Shown here piece by piece: positions 60,742-64,000 of a DNA stretch of 64,000 nt. The DNA is from Helichrysum umbraculigerum (Eukaryota > Streptophyta > Magnoliopsida > Asterales > Asteraceae): the NCBI GenBank assembly GCA_949592205.1, contig CATIUR010000004.1, positions 99,483,837-99,547,836 on the forward strand, given 5' to 3'. Every line of letters begins with the position of its first letter. The stretch's first letter is position 1. The notes beneath the pieces are model-generated. The model was not told the origin of the DNA. It ran no database searches and worked only from the letters and a program-made list of their open reading frames with translations. Position numbers and translations under genes: made by a program.

Positions 60742-63700
60742 CACTACAAGATATATGCCATTTAATGACTGAAATAAACAGTCATTAAAGATCCAAAAAC
60801 AGTCATTAAAGGCATAAAATGCTACTCCTACTTAATAAAAAAGAGTCACTAGCAAGGCCATCACTAAAAGTCTAATATGACTAATAACTTCAGTGAGTAA
60901 AAGTTCAAAACCTTTAATGACTGAAGTTTATCAGTGAGTAAAGAGCTTTTAGAACAATCTATTTTACAACCTCACTAGTGACTGATAATTTCTATCACTG
61001 CAATATCCATAGGAGGAGGTTTCTAACTTTTTGTATTTGCTATAAACTCTAAATAATACTGCAAAATAGTTAAAGTAACTCACAATGCAAATATAGAATA
61101 CTTTCATTTCTCAAAACATGTCCAAACTTAATGCACAAGTGTCTACAATTTATAAGTCTAAACCTTAACAATAATCTAACACATCAAAGGGACAAAAAGC
61201 TTGAAAAAAAAGAGTTTCAAGGCTGCTCCAAAATAGCTCCATTAAAATCTTGCTCATCATCTGCAAAAGTTAAAGAAGGAATTTACATGTCTGCAAACTA
61301 TAAGATTGAACCATTTTGAGAGCCGCTAACATACAAAATCGGAATGTGTATATAAACAAAACACATAAAAGCTTTCATTCAGCGTTATAGAAAAGCATCT
61401 TAAACCTTACATGTAGAAAGTGACTCCACCACCAGCTATCATTCCTTTAATTAAAGTATCCAGTTCTTCATCACCTTGAATGGTAAGCTGCAAGTAGCCA
61501 ATTGACTATAAAACTAGTACCTGAGAAACAATTGATCACTTCAGCTTCTCTTTAGTGTCAGTGTCATTTTCTGAGAGGAAGTAACAACCCAAGAAGAATA
61601 TACACATCCTGTGGCAAATAAAAAACAGAGCCCAAATGAATCCATGATAGGAAAGCAAGTAATGTGTACCCGTTTTGCCATCTACTCTCATTTAAGTTCA
61701 AGAAAGATACAAAAGTTTACAGACTGAATAGTACCTGAACCTTAGGGTAGCCTGCACTTTCTATGTGCAATATAAGAACTATGTAGTAAGATAAGAATCA
61801 GATCTTCATTAAGATAGGCATATCGTTTCTAGCATACGTACATTAAGTCGTTTGTAGATATAAATGATCCAAATAAAAACATTACATACCCGTAGAGATG
61901 ATATAGCAACATCTGCAACACAAAGAAGAAGCTGCATAAATTAATATATAAATACATAAGTACAAGATGCAACGTTGTAACTCAAACAACAGCTTAGAAG
62001 ATTAGCAGATTCGTAGTATAAATTTGACAGAGCCTATATCAACCTTCTGAATAAATATGCTTGTCAGATAGAAAATAAGGAGGTTTTTTAGCCGATGAGT
62101 AGAATGACTATTTTAACCCATTCACTGGGTCAATATATGAAATTATTTATATTTTATGTCACTAACAAGTAAAACGGTAAAATAAAGCTGGAAGTTTAGG
62201 CAGATAAATGTGGTGTAGGCTTACCAAGTTATTGGTTTAGTTGAAGCAGAAATTGGATGTTGGTCAACCCCATCTTCTCTTATAGGAGTTTAAATAGCAA
62301 CTAGTCTGTAGCCCACTTCATTCCACATATGCTTCATACACCCTTCCTGTCTCGCCTACAATTAAGAAAAGAAACTTCAATAGTGAAACATGAACATGTG
62401 AATTATCAAATGCATGATGGAACATACCTGGAACGGAATTGTAATCTATACTACCAATTGTCTATCTCATTCAATATTTCAATGGATCGAACTCTTCTTT
62501 TCCTCATCTATAATCACCATGAATCGCATAAGTTGGTATGGAAATCTCGCCTTCAGTTTCCAGCTTTTCTATTTCAGAAATTTCTATAAAAAAACATATA
62601 CTTATTTTACCTTTTCTATATTAGTTGCTCGAGAAAATAATGTGAAGGCATGTAGAAAAAAATATAAGGAAGTTTATAAGACATGGAGAAATAATGGCAA
62701 TTTCCACATATGTTACTTACAATCATTAGTCCTAATTTTCTTAGTAAGAGGTGTAGAAGATATAGGCCTACTATTTCTAGCATACGTACTACATGAACTC
62801 AAGAAGTATTTTGTAGATGTAAGTGATCCAAAATTAAACACATTGCACAAGTGTGGGCATGATTTAGCAACCTCTGCAACACAAAGAATAGAATGCTGAA
62901 AATATATATGAATATACGATGCAAAATTGTAATTCAAAAAGAAGCTTACAAGTTTTGAAGACATCGGAAGTATAAGTGACTGCAAGGAATAAGGAGAAAA
63001 AATGATTAGACAATAAATTTGAACTACCTTTTGGATATCAGCTTACCTAGTTATAATAGTTCTAACATATGCATAGTAAAAAAAAAAAAGGTGCATAATA
63101 GATCAGTACTGTGATTACAAGCCTCTGTATGAATTGGAATCAACACACCTATCATATTAATGCTACATATATGGTTCATGCCTTATAAAATATCATGGAG
63201 GCATTTTATCAAACACTTAATCTGCACAATAATTGACATATAAACCTTTTCATATTGAAAAGGAAATCAAACTACAATCAGATTTCAAGTAATAGAGATC
63301 AATAAGCAAATCAGTTTTGAAACCATAATCCTCATTTCAGAAATAACAAAATGCATACAAAAATTTCGTAATCCATGTGATAATAGTTGACTCATTAATC
63401 TTCGTCCTCATTTGCAATATCCGATCTAAGAACACCTCTTTAGGTTTCATGTCCGATTCTTAAAATTGAGTCTCATTAAATGAAAAAAACATAATTAAAG
63501 AAGACACTTGTTTTATGGAGATGTCTTATCATAATCGGTGAAGATCCAACCGGCGATGGTGCGATTGCCGACGATAGTGCGATAGACGGCTATGTTACGG
63601 TTGCCGGAGTCTTTGTGACTGCCTGCGATAGTGTGATTGACGGCTATGTAACGTTGCAGTTGCGGTTATCGGAGTAGTTGTGGTTGCCGGAGCAGTTGCG

Positions 63701-63972
63701 GCTGCCGGTCAGCCGGTGAAGGTGCGTTTGCCATAAGCAATCGTAAAGAGAGAGTGTAAGTGAGTGCGAACAGAGTTTGGTCATTTACTATTATTATATT
63801 GTTTTTTATATATAATATATATATATATATAATACTCCGTATATAATTTTACAAAGTCTTAACCAATTTCCGTCAAAAAAAGAAAAAGAAAAGAATCAAA
63901 TGGGGTTTTCTCACTGTATGGTCTTTCAGTCAGGAAAAGTTTGAGTGAGTAAATGGCGTTTGTTTTGTAGTG
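60742..63972. mobile_element. CACTA element, 3231 bp
   Basis: Left end CACTACAAGATATATGCCAT and right end ATGGCGTTTGTTTTGTAGTG are inverted (CACTACAA...GCCATTTA both ways), with CAA duplications at 60739-60741 and 63973-63975. The left subterminal region repeats AATGACTG and CAGTCATTAAAG. No transposase domain recognised. The frame 62414-62899 is probably fortuitous. Within 63540-63730 lies a GC-rich stretch of TTGCCGG/GATAGTGCGAT repeats unlike the rest. Confidence 0.88.
61828..62984. repeat. Diverged direct repeat inside the CACTA
   Basis: About 61828-62022 and 62776-62984 share an ordered series: TTCTAGCATACGTAC, TTTGTAGATRTAARTGATCC, TAGCAACMTCTGCAACACAA, and GATGCAA-GTTGTAA-TCAAA. They are direct, about 950 bp apart. 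Confidence 0.7.
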
Positions 63973-64000
63973 CAACTTGAACTTTTGAAAAGTTATAGGT

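Noticed and set aside
62414..62899. 161-codon ORF
   Set aside because: Inside the CACTA element; no recognisable domain, and it covers one arm of an internal repeat.
1..64000. CRISPR array, prophage or bacterial operon
   Set aside because: The window is plant nuclear DNA; no spaced identical repeats or prokaryotic gene order are present.
1..64000. Intact LTR retrotransposon
   Set aside because: No paired LTRs with TG...CA ends and no gag-pol frames were seen; the long repeats are DNA transposons or the A/B duplication.

Overview
This is a stretch of an AT-rich flowering-plant nuclear chromosome. The evidence is spliced genes with GT-AG introns, plant-only families (a class I formin, a GeBP-type regulator, a terpene synthase), plant transposon types, and an inserted piece of plant mitochondrial DNA. 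The Harbinger-type ORF at the left edge and the terpene synthase would fit an asterid, perhaps Asteraceae. That is an impression, not something the sequence proves.

Layout. 1-861: 3' part of a PIF/Harbinger-type element. 1516-6549: a six-exon class I formin with an unusual acidic repeat tail. 7979-9214: an intronless GeBP/storekeeper-like DNA-binding protein, followed by about 2.5 kb of decayed noncoding repeats. About 11.7-16.4 kb: a mitochondrial insertion (NUMT) with an intact nad9 frame, a tRNA-Ser(GCU) and a broken cob joined to an unrecognised GC-rich sequence. 16.4-25 kb: sparse, with Stowaway MITEs and Helitron and Harbinger ends.

25-50 kb is a deep transposon nest. It holds two complete Helitrons (25133-29121 and 33980-39371), a cysteine-protease pseudogene, a CACTA element carrying a nested hAT, several more hAT elements, a truncated LINE, SINEs and Mutator-type MITEs. 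It also holds two copies of a roughly 1.6 kb segment. One copy (33514-40559) is split by a Helitron; the other (48509-50091) lacks that Helitron and lies just upstream of a small two-exon gene (50423-52695).

53-60 kb: two inverted Mutator-type MITEs, a complete minus-strand Helitron (53845-55199), then an intact seven-exon terpene synthase on the minus strand (55693-59791). It has the DDxxD and NSE/DTE metal-binding motifs but not RRX8W. Two Mutator-type MITEs sit in its introns and an hAT MITE lies just upstream of its TATA box. 60742-63972 is a CACTA-type element with intact termini and target-site duplication.

The genes do not form an obvious pathway; the terpene synthase is the only clear specialised-metabolism gene. 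Exon boundaries were derived by hand from reading frame, intron phase and splice consensus. Transposon classes were assigned from terminal motifs and target-site duplications (TSDs).
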